64,000 nt of DNA from AWTP1-13 sp963827545. Its GTDB lineage: Bacteria; Pseudomonadota; Alphaproteobacteria; Rhizobiales; Hyphomicrobiaceae. Shown here piece after piece: positions 55,258 to 62,509 of the stretch (position 1 is the stretch's first letter; every line of letters begins with the position of its first letter). The DNA is taken from the NCBI GenBank assembly GCA_963827545.1, contig CAWHBI010000003.1, positions 12,119 to 76,118 of the forward strand. The letters run 5' to 3'. The position numbers and the translations under genes were made by a program. The notes under the pieces were generated by a model. The model did no database searches. It had not been told where the DNA came from and saw only the letters and a program-made list of their open reading frames with translations.

Positions 55258-56583
55258 TCAGCCGTAGACCCTCTTGAGCTCGCCCTCGGCCCACTTGACC
55301 GCGTCCTCGGCCGGCATGCCCTGGACGGCCTTGGCGTACATGTCGGTAATGATGTACTTGGACAGCACCTCGGCCGCTTTGGCGTTGGCCGGGCCGGCGT
55401 AGCCGGGCGTGCGGCCAAGTTGGCCGGCGATCTTGTAGGGCGTCATGACCTTGTCCTCGTCCCACACCTTGTGCTTCTCCCACTCCGCGGTCGGCGGCGT
55501 GGCAAAGCCCTTCTGCGAGACGAACCACTTCTCATAGACCGCCTTGGAGTGCGCCCACTTCAGGAAGTTCTTGGCCGCTTCCTGGTTCTTGGAGTAGGTC
55601 GGCAGCACATGCGAGAAGTACGTGTGCATGGAGAACTGGCCGGCCGGACCTTTTGGCAGCGGCGCGTGCTGGATGTCGGTTCTCAGCTGCGCGCCCTTCT
55701 CGCTGACGTACTTGTCGGGGTTGCGCAGCGACTCGATGTAGATCGAGGCGCCATTGAGCGTCGCGCAGATGGTCTGCGAGAGGAAGGCGCGATTGTTGTT
55801 GGAGTCGTCCCAGGCAAGACCGCCCTCGTCATGGGCATCCTTCCAGAAGCCGGTCATGAACTTGACGGAGTCGACGGTCTCCTTGCTGTTGATGACTACC
55901 GTCTTGCCGTCGGCCTCGACCTCCTTGCCGCCCCATGACCACATGAAGGGGTAGCTGAACACCGGGGCGTCGCCGAAGGTGTGCCCGAGCGTCTGACCGA
56001 TCGGGCGACCCTTGGCCTTCAGCAGTTTGCCGACCTCGCGATACTTCTCCCAGGTGTCGGGGAAGGTGGTCGCGCCGACCTCATCGAACCACGACTTGCG
56101 GTAGGCGATCATGCCGCCAATGATGGCCCACGGCATGGAAACCCATTTCTTGCCGTCGTTCGAGTTCGACTTGACGAGGGGATAGTGACCACCCTCGGCC
56201 TTGCCGAGCGGCTCCACGATATCGCTCAGGTCCACGCAACTTGCAGCATAGAGCTGCGGGTTGTTGTTGGTGAGCATGATCAGGTCGGCGCCGGCACCCG
56301 ACTGGATCGCCGACGTGATGCGTGGCTGCAGGTCGTTGGCGTTCACGGTTTCGAGGTTGATCTTGAGGCCCAGCGCCTTCTCGCCCTCGGGCAGCAGCTC
56401 CTTGCGCAGCAGCTGATCGGAAGCTGGCACGAAGTCGTTCCAGCGCAGCCAGTGCACCGTCGTTGCCTGCGCGTAGGCGGGTGCCCTGCCGGTGGCCAAG
56501 ATCCCGGCCATCCCGCCAGCCTTCGCGGCCAGCGCACCCGCGCCCGAAACCTTAAGGAACTTGCGTCGCGTGACACGAGCCAT
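55258..56583 (-). CDS. Extracellular solute-binding protein of sugar-type ABC transporter, probable Tat substrate
   Basis: The start at 56583 (MARVTRRKFLKVSGAGALAA) gives a twin-arginine signal, T-R-R-K-F-L-K, with a following hydrophobic stretch and an AYAQA cleavage site. The mature 441-residue precursor is a family 1 binding protein: VHWLRWNDFVPASDQL, SGAGADLIMLTNNNPQLYA and WSWGGKEVEADGKTVVIN. It delivers the solute to the two permeases. Tat export of a binding protein hints at folding before export. It is the first gene of the operon. Confidence 0.93.
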   Translation of the reverse strand: MARVTRRKFLKVSGAGALAAKAGGMAGILATGRAPAYAQATTVHWLRWNDFVPASDQLLRKELLPEGEKALGLKINLETVNANDLQPRITSAIQSGAGADLIMLTNNNPQLYAASCVDLSDIVEPLGKAEGGHYPLVKSNSNDGKKWVSMPWAIIGGMIAYRKSWFDEVGATTFPDTWEKYREVGKLLKAKGRPIGQTLGHTFGDAPVFSYPFMWSWGGKEVEADGKTVVINSKETVDSVKFMTGFWKDAHDEGGLAWDDSNNNRAFLSQTICATLNGASIYIESLRNPDKYVSEKGAQLRTDIQHAPLPKGPAGQFSMHTYFSHVLPTYSKNQEAAKNFLKWAHSKAVYEKWFVSQKGFATPPTAEWEKHKVWDEDKVMTPYKIAGQLGRTPGYAGPANAKAAEVLSKYIITDMYAKAVQGMPAEDAVKWAEGELKRVYG

Positions 56584-56856
56584 CGTATTTCCTCCCAATG
56601 GGGTTTGTCTGTCTTCGGCTCTTGGCAGCCGGTCCTTGAAGTGTAGGTGGATACGATACGCGAGACAAGCTGTCGCAGCGCGGCGGCGCTGTGCCGACGG
56701 CTCCACGGCAGCGCCACGCCCTCGCCCGCCGGCTTGGCGAAGCTCTATCGCGTTTTGGATGGGTCTTACCCGCCGAGGCGGCCCCCGCCGTGCAGCAGCA
56801 GCCGCTCACAGCTCGATGGCGAACGTCTCGAGTTCGGCCGGCTCGCCCTTCGCACC

Positions 56857-58110
56857 TCAATTGGCATACCGCTCCGCCAGCGAGCGGTCATAGTCGAGCA
56901 CTGCCTGCAGCAGTACCTGCGCACCGGCCGCGCACTGCTCCTTGGAGGTGAACTCCGCCTCGTTGTGGCTGATGCCGCCGCGGCAAGGCACGAAGATCAT
57001 CGCCGTCGGCGCCACGCGAGCGATGTAGGCCGCGTCGTGGCCCGCGCCGGAAACCATGTCACGCAATGTAAAACCGCTGGTTTCGGCGGCCCGACGTACG
57101 GCCGCCACGCATTGGGCGTCGAATGCCACGGGCGGCTGGTCCCAGATCTTGGTCGAGGCGAGCGAAAGGCCAAGGGGTTTGCACACCTCATCCAGGGCCG
57201 CCGTGAACCCCGCTTCCATGGCCTCCAGAGTAGCCAAGTCCGGATGCCGCAGATCGACGGTGAGGAAGACTTCGCCAGGCACCACATTGGGCGAGTTGGG
57301 CTTCACTTGCATCGACCCAACCGTGGCCACCGCCAGCGGCGCGTGAGCGCGCGCGATCGCCTCCACCTTCTCGACCACCCGGGCGGCCCCCAGCAGCGCG
57401 TTCTTGCGCAGGTGCATGGGCGTGGCGCCGGTATGCGCGTCCTGGCCGCTCAGCGTCACCTCGAACCAGCGCATGCCCTGTACGCCCGTGACGGCACCGA
57501 TATCGAGGCCCTCCGCCTCCAGGATCGGCCCTTGCTCGATGTGCAGCTCGAAAAATGCCGACAACGGGTGATCGCCGCAGCGCTCATTCCCGCGCTGGCC
57601 GATGGCCTCGAGCGCAGCCCCGAAAGTTGCATCGGCGCGGTCCGTCCGCGCATAGGCCCAGTCGCGCTGGAAGACGCCGGCGAACACCCCGGACGCCAGC
57701 ATTGGCGGGGTGAAGCGCGACCCTTCCTCGTTGGTCCAGTTCACGACCTCGATGGGGGCGAACGTCTCGTAGCCGGCGTCGTGCAGCGTGCGCAGAACCT
57801 CGAGTGCGGCCAGCACGCCCAGCGCTCCGTCGAACTTGCCCCCCGTCGGCTGGGTATCGAGATGGCTGCCGATGGCAATTGGCGGCACGTCGCTGCGCTG
57901 GCCCGCCCGCCGGGCGAACATGACGCCCATGTCGTCGGTGGTCACGGCGCAACCCAACGCCTCGGCCGCGGCGCGAAACCAGTCGCGCACCTCCCGGTCG
58001 AGGTCGCTCAGCGTCAGCCGGCAGATGCCGCCCTTGGCCGTGCCCCCAATGGCGGCCGTCTCCATCAGGGTGCCCCACAGGCGCTCAGGATCGGTTCTCA
58101 GGTTGCGCAT
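56857..58110 (-). CDS. Hydantoinase/carbamoylase-family amidase (M20-type Zn hydrolase)
   Basis: The 417-residue product belongs to the N-carbamoyl-L-amino-acid hydrolase / allantoate amidohydrolase group. Metal-ligand motifs are IAIGSHLDTQPTGGKFDGALGV, VNWTNEEGSRF, and FELHIEQGPILE. The C-terminal ligand His is in GGISHNEAEFT, and the lid has DAHTGATPMHLRKNAL. It hydrolyses a carbamoyl or related amide bond on an amino acid; the substrate is open. It lies upstream of the binding protein gene on the same strand after 270 bases that hold no gene. Confidence 0.93.
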   Translation of the reverse strand: MRNLRTDPERLWGTLMETAAIGGTAKGGICRLTLSDLDREVRDWFRAAAEALGCAVTTDDMGVMFARRAGQRSDVPPIAIGSHLDTQPTGGKFDGALGVLAALEVLRTLHDAGYETFAPIEVVNWTNEEGSRFTPPMLASGVFAGVFQRDWAYARTDRADATFGAALEAIGQRGNERCGDHPLSAFFELHIEQGPILEAEGLDIGAVTGVQGMRWFEVTLSGQDAHTGATPMHLRKNALLGAARVVEKVEAIARAHAPLAVATVGSMQVKPNSPNVVPGEVFLTVDLRHPDLATLEAMEAGFTAALDEVCKPLGLSLASTKIWDQPPVAFDAQCVAAVRRAAETSGFTLRDMVSGAGHDAAYIARVAPTAMIFVPCRGGISHNEAEFTSKEQCAAGAQVLLQAVLDYDRSLAERYAN

Positions 58111-58447
58111 GGGGCAGGCGAGCTGGAGTCGTTCTGCATGGGCAATGGATCCGCGAGTGGCCCACCGGGCTCAGTTGTGACATCTGCTGTTGCGGTTTTC
58201 TTTCACGCGCCTGCAGTCAAGTAAAGAAACACGTGCCTCGTTGTACTCGGCATGTGCAGACGCGGGCAGTCCCCGTTGCTTTCCCCGAAACCCAAACAGC
58301 GGCAAGCGGCAAGGATCGCGTCTGCACAGTCGTGCTCCACCGTCCCACGTCCTCCGCGGCCCGTCACCGGGGAACCGGAAGCTTCGATCGACGTTGCTTC
58401 TGCAAAGTGCCGCCCGGCGTGCGGCCAAACGTCGAAGGAGCTCTGTG
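58111..58447. other. Intergenic region with stress-type promoter
   Basis: About 340 bases between the divergent amidase and DUF1236 genes. I see no credible ORF. The part near 58371–58395 is the GGAAC-N16-CGTT promoter listed separately; the minus-strand amidase promoter is not recognisable. Confidence 0.5.
58371..58395 (+). promoter_or_regulatory. σEcfG-type promoter of the DUF1236 gene
   Basis: GGAAC (58371–58375), 16 bases, CGTT (58392–58395). The start codon is 52 bases after the CGTT. This is the published −35/−10 pattern of EcfG-dependent promoters, and EcfG is encoded 4 kb away. Confidence 0.75.
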
Positions 58448-59611
58448 ATGAAATCCGTCGTCGTAGCATTGGTCGGCACCATGGCCCTTCTGGGCGCCAC
58501 CACCGCGGGCCTAGCCCAGGAGCCCGACAAGAAGAAGGAGCAGCGCCCAGCGGCGCAGCCTAAGCGCGCGGCGCCCCAACCGAAAGCCGCGCAGCCTCAA
58601 CGCGCGGCACCCCAGCCGAGGGCGGCGCAACCGCAGGTGCAACGGCCAGCCGCACGCCCCCCAACGCAAGGTCCAGCAGCCGTCGAGCGAGCCCGCCCGC
58701 AGCGTCCAGCAGCCGTGCCGCGTGCCGAGAGGCGCGCCGCGGAGCAGCGTAGGGACGGCGCAGAGCGGCGCCCAGAACGCAATCGCGCCGAGCAGTTGCA
58801 GCGCTCCGAGCAAAGCCGGAGCCGGCAGGAGCGCGCCGAGCGCGAGCGTGCCGAGCGCAACCGCCAGGCGCATGAGCGCGAGCAGGCGCAACAGCAGCGG
58901 CGCGAGCAGGCGCAACAGCGGCGCGAGCAGCAGAAGGCGCGCCAAGGCGAGGCGCGGTCGCCAGCCCCGAGCATCGCTCCGAAGCAGGTCGAGAAGGAAG
59001 CGCGCCGGCCGGACGCTGCCGACAAGGACGCTGGGCGTCAGGCTCAGCCGGTCGCGCGCACTCAGGCGACCGATCAGCAGCGTCGCGAGGTACGGCAACG
59101 TCTGTTCCAGGAGCGCAAAGTGCGGCGCCTCAGCCGCCAGAGACTGGGCGCGCCGATCGCAGTCGGCAGCCACGTCCCCCGGCGCCATCGTCTGCACCGG
59201 TTTACGCCGGCCCTGCTGGCCTTCGCGCCATTCTATGCCTCCTACAGCTACCTGGTGGTCGATGACATGATCTGTGTGGTCGATCCGGAGACCTACGTCA
59301 TAGTCGACGTGATCCCGGCATCCATCGAGCAGGCATCACCAGGCCCGGAATCGCAGCCGGCGCTTGCGCTCTCCCGCGAGCAGATGCGCTTCATCCTGGC
59401 CAACGTGCCCAAGGATCGAGCCAGGACTGGCGTACGCATCCGCCTCGCGCTGGGCGCCGAGATCCCTCGCAGCGTCGAGCTGTTCCGCTTCCCCGAGGCG
59501 GTTCTGGCCCGCGTTCCGCAGGTGGCCCCATTCCGCTACATCGTGGTCGGCGACGACGTCGTCATTGTCGATCCCCGAGATTACGAGATCGCGCTGGTGA
59601 TCACGGAGTGA
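58448..59611 (+). CDS. Secreted Arg/Gln/Ala-rich protein with DUF1236-like C-terminal repeats
   Basis: ATG 58448 with AAGGAG upstream. The 387-residue product has a signal peptide (VVVALVGTMALLGATTAGLA, then QEPDKKK), about 190 residues of Pro/Ala/Gln then Arg/Glu/Gln-rich low complexity with RERAERNRQAHEREQ-type repeats, and a short hydrophobic stretch LLAFAPFYASYSYLVVDD. Two DUF1236-like units follow: YLVVDDMICVVDPETYVIVDVIP and, at the end, YIVVGDDVVIVDPRDYEIALVI. The basic helical middle could bind nucleic acid or polyanion. The promoter suggests general stress control. Confidence 0.8.
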   Translation: MKSVVVALVGTMALLGATTAGLAQEPDKKKEQRPAAQPKRAAPQPKAAQPQRAAPQPRAAQPQVQRPAARPPTQGPAAVERARPQRPAAVPRAERRAAEQRRDGAERRPERNRAEQLQRSEQSRSRQERAERERAERNRQAHEREQAQQQRREQAQQRREQQKARQGEARSPAPSIAPKQVEKEARRPDAADKDAGRQAQPVARTQATDQQRREVRQRLFQERKVRRLSRQRLGAPIAVGSHVPRRHRLHRFTPALLAFAPFYASYSYLVVDDMICVVDPETYVIVDVIPASIEQASPGPESQPALALSREQMRFILANVPKDRARTGVRIRLALGAEIPRSVELFRFPEAVLARVPQVAPFRYIVVGDDVVIVDPRDYEIALVITE

Positions 59612-59656
59612 GCAGCAAAGCTCGAGCTCGGTAACGCATTAGTGAGAAGGAGCGCT

Positions 59657-59681
59657 GGAACGCCACGAGGTCCGTGGCGTT
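59657..59681 (+). promoter_or_regulatory. GGAAC-N16-CGTT match upstream of the matrixin gene
   Basis: GGAAC (59657–59661), 16 bases, CGTT (59678–59681), about 190 bases ahead of the GTG at 59870. It falls on the stem of the hairpin listed next, so it may be a by-product of that palindrome. Less certain than the other matches. Confidence 0.4.
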
Positions 59682-59692
59682 TCGGCGTTTTT
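59659..59692 (+). terminator. Rho-independent terminator of the DUF1236 gene
   Basis: A perfect 9-base stem AACGCCACG/CGTGGCGTT with a 5-base loop is followed seven bases later by five T. It ends 81 bases after the DUF1236 stop. Confidence 0.65.
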
Positions 59693-59869
59693 GCTGCACC
59701 GCACGCACACGGTCTTTCTGGCCGTCCCAGTATGATTGCGCAGCGCTGCATTGACGCTCGGAATCCAGCCCCCTACACATTCTGAACGGGTTTGCGCCTC
59801 AGCATTTGCTGCTGCGCGACATAGATCGAGGGATGGCGATCGGAGGGTCGCCCAACGGGGGAATAACCT

Positions 59870-60658
59870 GTGCATCTTCGAGCTGCCAGCCTCTTGGGGC
59901 TGATCTGCTGCGCGTTGGGGGCTGCGCCCGCGAGCACCCAGGACAGCACTCTGTTCAAGATCCTCAAACTCGACGGCAACCAGGTTCGCTGGCACATGCC
60001 CCGCAACGGCGGCCGACTCGTCACCTGGCGGCTCGCCGCCGAGCCCGCCGAATTTCCGGGCGCTCGCAACTGCCGCAAAATGACGGCGCTCGACGGACTG
60101 ATTGCGACGTCCGAGCTCGAGGCTGCCACGGTGCGCCGAGAGATCAGCGCTGCTTTTGCAATGTGGGCGGCAGTTGCCGACATCACCTTCCAGGAGGCGC
60201 CGGAGGACACACGCGCCGACATTTTGATCGGCGCGCAGATCGATCCCGAAGGCTGGGCCTTCGCGGACGTCTTCTATGATGCCGCCTCGCCCGAGCCCAT
60301 CAAGCCCATATCGCGCGCGCTGGTTTGCCTCAATCCCCTGAAGAGCTGGAAGGTCAGCTTCGACGGCGACCTCAAGACCTACGACCTGCGCTACACCCTT
60401 GCCCACGAGATCGGCCACGCGATCGGGCTCGACCACCCCAACGGCGGTGGGCAGATCATGGGGTATCGCTACGAAGAGCGGTTTCGTGCTCTGCAGCCGG
60501 GCGACGTTCGCGGTGCAATCCTGCTCTACGGCGAGCCGCGCGAGGCCGGCGTGGCGGTGGCCGCTGCGTCTGAGCGCACGGACGCGCTGCGCGCCTCCCC
60601 CGCCAGGCGCTTTGCCAAGCGCTGGGGAACCAGGGCCTTCACAGCACGTTCTCCCTAG
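59870..60658 (+). CDS. Secreted matrixin-type zinc metalloprotease
   Basis: GTG start at 59870. The 262-residue product has a signal peptide (LLGLICCALGAAPAS), then a metzincin domain. The zinc motif is His179-Glu180-Ile-Gly-His183-Ala-Ile-Gly-Leu-Asp-His189, and the Met-turn is in GGQIMGYRYEE. The upstream part includes REISAAFAMWAAVADITFQEA, typical of matrixins. No prodomain Cys switch is obvious, although NCRKMTALDG is near the start of the mature part. Periplasmic or extracellular action is likely. Its TAG stop is the first triplet of a repeat element, so the C-terminus may have been cut. Confidence 0.87.
   Translation: MHLRAASLLGLICCALGAAPASTQDSTLFKILKLDGNQVRWHMPRNGGRLVTWRLAAEPAEFPGARNCRKMTALDGLIATSELEAATVRREISAAFAMWAAVADITFQEAPEDTRADILIGAQIDPEGWAFADVFYDAASPEPIKPISRALVCLNPLKSWKVSFDGDLKTYDLRYTLAHEIGHAIGLDHPNGGGQIMGYRYEERFRALQPGDVRGAILLYGEPREAGVAVAAASERTDALRASPARRFAKRWGTRAFTARSP
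60626..60650 (+). promoter_or_regulatory. σEcfG-type promoter ahead of the 27-residue membrane protein
   Basis: GGAAC (60626–60630), 16 bases, CGTT (60647–60650), inside the 3' end of the matrixin gene. The repeat element at 60656–60803 lies between it and the small gene at 60835. Without the element, the leader would be about 30 bases. Confidence 0.6.
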
Positions 60659-60803
60659 AGCAGACCGTTTCTGATCGAAGCGCTTGGCTTCGATCATGGA
60701 ACGTGAATCTTGCTCTCAAATCTTTGATTGGAGCAGGATTCACGCTTCGGCCGCCACGCCTCAATGTGGGCAAGGTGGTTCAATCCGAAGCGATCCTGCT
60801 CCA
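60656..60803. repeat. MITE-like dispersed element, copy 1
   Basis: Starts TAGAGCAGACCGTTTCTGATCG (in part) and ends CGATCCTGCTCCA, near-matching terminal inverted repeats. It shares most of its ~147 bases with copy 2 at 63070–63214, including the CTTCGATCATGGAACGT and AGCAGGATTCA parts. Its first TAG is the stop codon of the matrixin gene. No coding capacity. Confidence 0.85.
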
Positions 60804-60834
60804 GGCTTCCGTTCAACTATTCAGGGAGAATGTC

Positions 60835-60918
60835 ATGGGCCGCGGGCTCATTCTCTGGCTGATCGGGATTCCGTTGCCGGTGATCCTGGTCCTCTACTTC
60901 CTCGGCTATCTCAGCTGA
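60835..60918 (+). CDS. 27-residue hydrophobic membrane protein
   Basis: ATG 60835 with GGGAGAA five bases upstream. The product, MGRGLILWLIGIPLPVILVL then YFLGYLS, is a single membrane segment with Pro kinks. Tiny proteins beginning MGRG-hydrophobic are common and mostly unannotated in Hyphomicrobiales, to my knowledge. Its promoter candidate is the σEcfG-type site at 60626–60650, which would put it under general stress control. Confidence 0.68.
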   Translation: MGRGLILWLIGIPLPVILVLYFLGYLS

Positions 60919-60988
60919 CGGTTCACCCGCTTCACGCTCGAGTGGCAGCGCGAACACCCGCACCTCGCGGCCCTGCGACTCCCTCCGG

Positions 60989-61013
60989 GGAACGATGTGG
61001 GGTAGGCAGCGTT
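60989..61013 (+). promoter_or_regulatory. σEcfG-type promoter for a possible small RNA
   Basis: GGAAC (60989–60993), 16 bases, CGTT (61010–61013). No plus-strand protein gene follows before phyR ends on the other strand at 61185. Confidence 0.55.
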
Positions 61014-61019
61014 CTCCGG

Positions 61020-61149
61020 GACCGGAATAGCCGCGCTGGCGTGCTTGTGTGAAGCAGCACCGCCGGCGCACAGCAAAGTGGTCCAGCCCGATGGCGCGGA
61101 CCTTAGGGGGCTCGCAACGCGAGGAGCGCCGCGAGCCCCCGAACATTTT
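61020..61149 (+). ncRNA. Possible stress-induced small RNA
   Basis: Predicted from a promoter match ending at 61013 and a strong hairpin GGGGGCTCGC…GCGAGCCCCC (61106–61115 with 61131–61140) followed by GAACATTTT. Length would be about 130 bases. There is no ORF with a ribosome binding site. The hairpin could instead be the terminator of phyR on the other strand, though no T-run follows it there. The placement next to phyR recalls GsrN of Caulobacter, a σT-controlled small RNA; sequence similarity is not claimed. Confidence 0.4.
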
Positions 61150-61184
61150 CGAGCCTCCAGCGTGGCCGTGAGTGGAGACGCCGC

Positions 61185-62003
61185 TCAGGCGCTGGCGAGG
61201 CTCGGCTGCTCCGGCCGTCCGCGGATGTCGAAGAACAGAGCCTGACTGATCACGGCCTTGACCGTGTCAGGATGGAATGGCTTCGTTATGAGGAAGGTCG
61301 GCTCGGGCCGCGTGCCTGTCAGCAGGCGTTGGGGATAGGCGGTCACAAAAATCACCGGCAACGACAGGGTGCGCAGGATCTCGTTGACCGCGTCGAGGCC
61401 CGAGCTTCCGTCCGCCAGATGGATGTCAGCGAGCACCAAGCCGGGCCGCAGCTGCTTTACGGCCTCCACTGCACGGTCGGCGGTACGGGCAATCTTGACG
61501 ACGCGATGACCGAGTTCGGTCACCAGCTGCTCCAGGTCGAGCGCGATCAGCGGCTCGTCCTCGACGATAACGACATCGGTCGCCATCTGCCTGGCGATGT
61601 CGCGCCCGGCCTCGTCGATGAGGCGTTGCAGCTCATCGGCATCCACGTCGAGCACCGCCGCGGCATCGCGCGGCTCGAACTCCTCCACGGCGACAAGCAG
61701 GAAGGCCTGCCTGGCCTTGGGCGCTAGAATTTCCAGATTGCGCTTCACGGCTTCCAGCGCTGGGCTGGTCGCCGTGTCCCCTCCCTTCTCACTGTTGAGC
61801 GGAACGGAGTTCAGGATTTTCAGAAAGGTCCGATAGAGAGCGACGCGTGGGGGCAGGTCAGCGTCCAGAGCGCGAGGATCGGCAAGTATCGCCTCCAGGG
61901 TGGAGACGACATAGGCGTCCCCGCTCTTCTGACTGCCTGTCACGGAACGGGCAAAGCGCCTCAGATACGGCAAATGTGCCGTAACCTTTTCTGCAATTGA
62001 CAT
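61185..62003 (-). CDS. phyR: General stress response regulator PhyR
   Basis: PhyR is the anti-anti-sigma factor of the alphaproteobacterial stress response: when phosphorylated, its sigma-like domain binds NepR and frees EcfG. The 272-residue product has the σ2/σ4-like part (about 1–140; LPYLRRFARSVTGSQKSGD, LEILAPKARQAFLLVAVEEF in part) and a receiver domain (about 142–262). Asp193 in LVLADIHLADGS is the phosphate acceptor; the acidic EDEP near the start, FVTAYP and ITKPF complete the site. AAGGGAA precedes the ATG. It is divergent from nepR. Confidence 0.96.
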   Translation of the reverse strand: MSIAEKVTAHLPYLRRFARSVTGSQKSGDAYVVSTLEAILADPRALDADLPPRVALYRTFLKILNSVPLNSEKGGDTATSPALEAVKRNLEILAPKARQAFLLVAVEEFEPRDAAAVLDVDADELQRLIDEAGRDIARQMATDVVIVEDEPLIALDLEQLVTELGHRVVKIARTADRAVEAVKQLRPGLVLADIHLADGSSGLDAVNEILRTLSLPVIFVTAYPQRLLTGTRPEPTFLITKPFHPDTVKAVISQALFFDIRGRPEQPSLASA

Positions 62004-62051
62004 ATTTCCCTTCCGTCCACTTCAGGCCAAGCTTTGCCCTCTGACCATGAC

Positions 62052-62076
62052 AACGCGGGGGGCACCGCGGAGTTCC
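62052..62076 (-). promoter_or_regulatory. σEcfG-type promoter of phyR
   Basis: On the minus strand GGAAC (62076–62072), 16 bases, CGTT (62055–62052), about 50 bases ahead of the phyR ATG. Its −35 lies seven bases from that of the divergent nepR promoter. Confidence 0.85.
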
Positions 62077-62082
62077 CCACGT

Positions 62083-62107
62083 GGAACTCTTTGCTCCTTC
62101 GCACGTT
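62083..62107 (+). promoter_or_regulatory. σEcfG-type promoter of nepR–ecfG
   Basis: GGAAC (62083–62087), 16 bases, CGTT (62104–62107), 66 bases ahead of the nepR ATG. It indicates positive autoregulation of the anti-sigma and sigma pair by EcfG. Confidence 0.85.
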
Positions 62108-62173
62108 CTATTGTCCGAGGCGATGGAAAAGGGGGCAACCCCCGCACGGAAAACGCACAAAGAGGAGGGGTTG

Positions 62174-62509
62174 ATGGCGGGCAACGAGGGCTGGGCGGGG
62201 CGCGCTTCCGACAAGGGCCCGCTCGAGGAGGAGTTTGTGCCGCGGCGCGACGCGCCGTCTCGAGCGGCGGTGGGAAAACACCTCTACATTGCCTACAGCG
62301 CCGAAACTCCCCATAACCAGCCAAGAATGCAAACCACGCAAAAAAAACCGCCGCCCGCCGACACCACCCGCGGCATCCTCGATCGCTCGGTCCAAGTTCA
62401 AATTGGGCGGATGCTCAGAGATGTCTTTGCAGACGTAGCCGACGAGCCGGTTCCGGACCGCTTCATCAAGCTTCTGGAGGCGCTCCAAGCCAAGGAGAAG
62501 CACGGGTGA
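62174..62509 (+). CDS. nepR: Anti-sigma factor NepR
   Basis: NepR holds EcfG inactive until PhyR~P captures it. ATG 62174 has AGGAGGGG four bases upstream; an inner ATG at 62327 would give a more typical 60-residue protein but has a poor ribosome binding site. The 111-residue product ends with the NepR domain: RGILDRSVQVQIGRMLRDVF, then EPVPDRFIKLLEALQAKE, two amphipathic helices. The N-terminal ~50 residues are not family-typical. Its stop overlaps the ecfG start (GTGA), so translation is coupled. Confidence 0.93.
   Translation: MAGNEGWAGRASDKGPLEEEFVPRRDAPSRAAVGKHLYIAYSAETPHNQPRMQTTQKKPPPADTTRGILDRSVQVQIGRMLRDVFADVADEPVPDRFIKLLEALQAKEKHG

Noticed and set aside
61045..61245. 66-residue plus-strand ORF downstream of the candidate small-RNA promoter
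   Set aside because: No ribosome binding site, overlaps the phyR 3' end in antisense, and no conserved pattern; a non-coding RNA is a better reading of this gap.
62327..62509. Shorter nepR starting at the inner ATG
   Set aside because: Length would fit the family, but the ribosome binding site is poor whereas AGGAGGGG stands before ATG 62174; kept as an alternative only.
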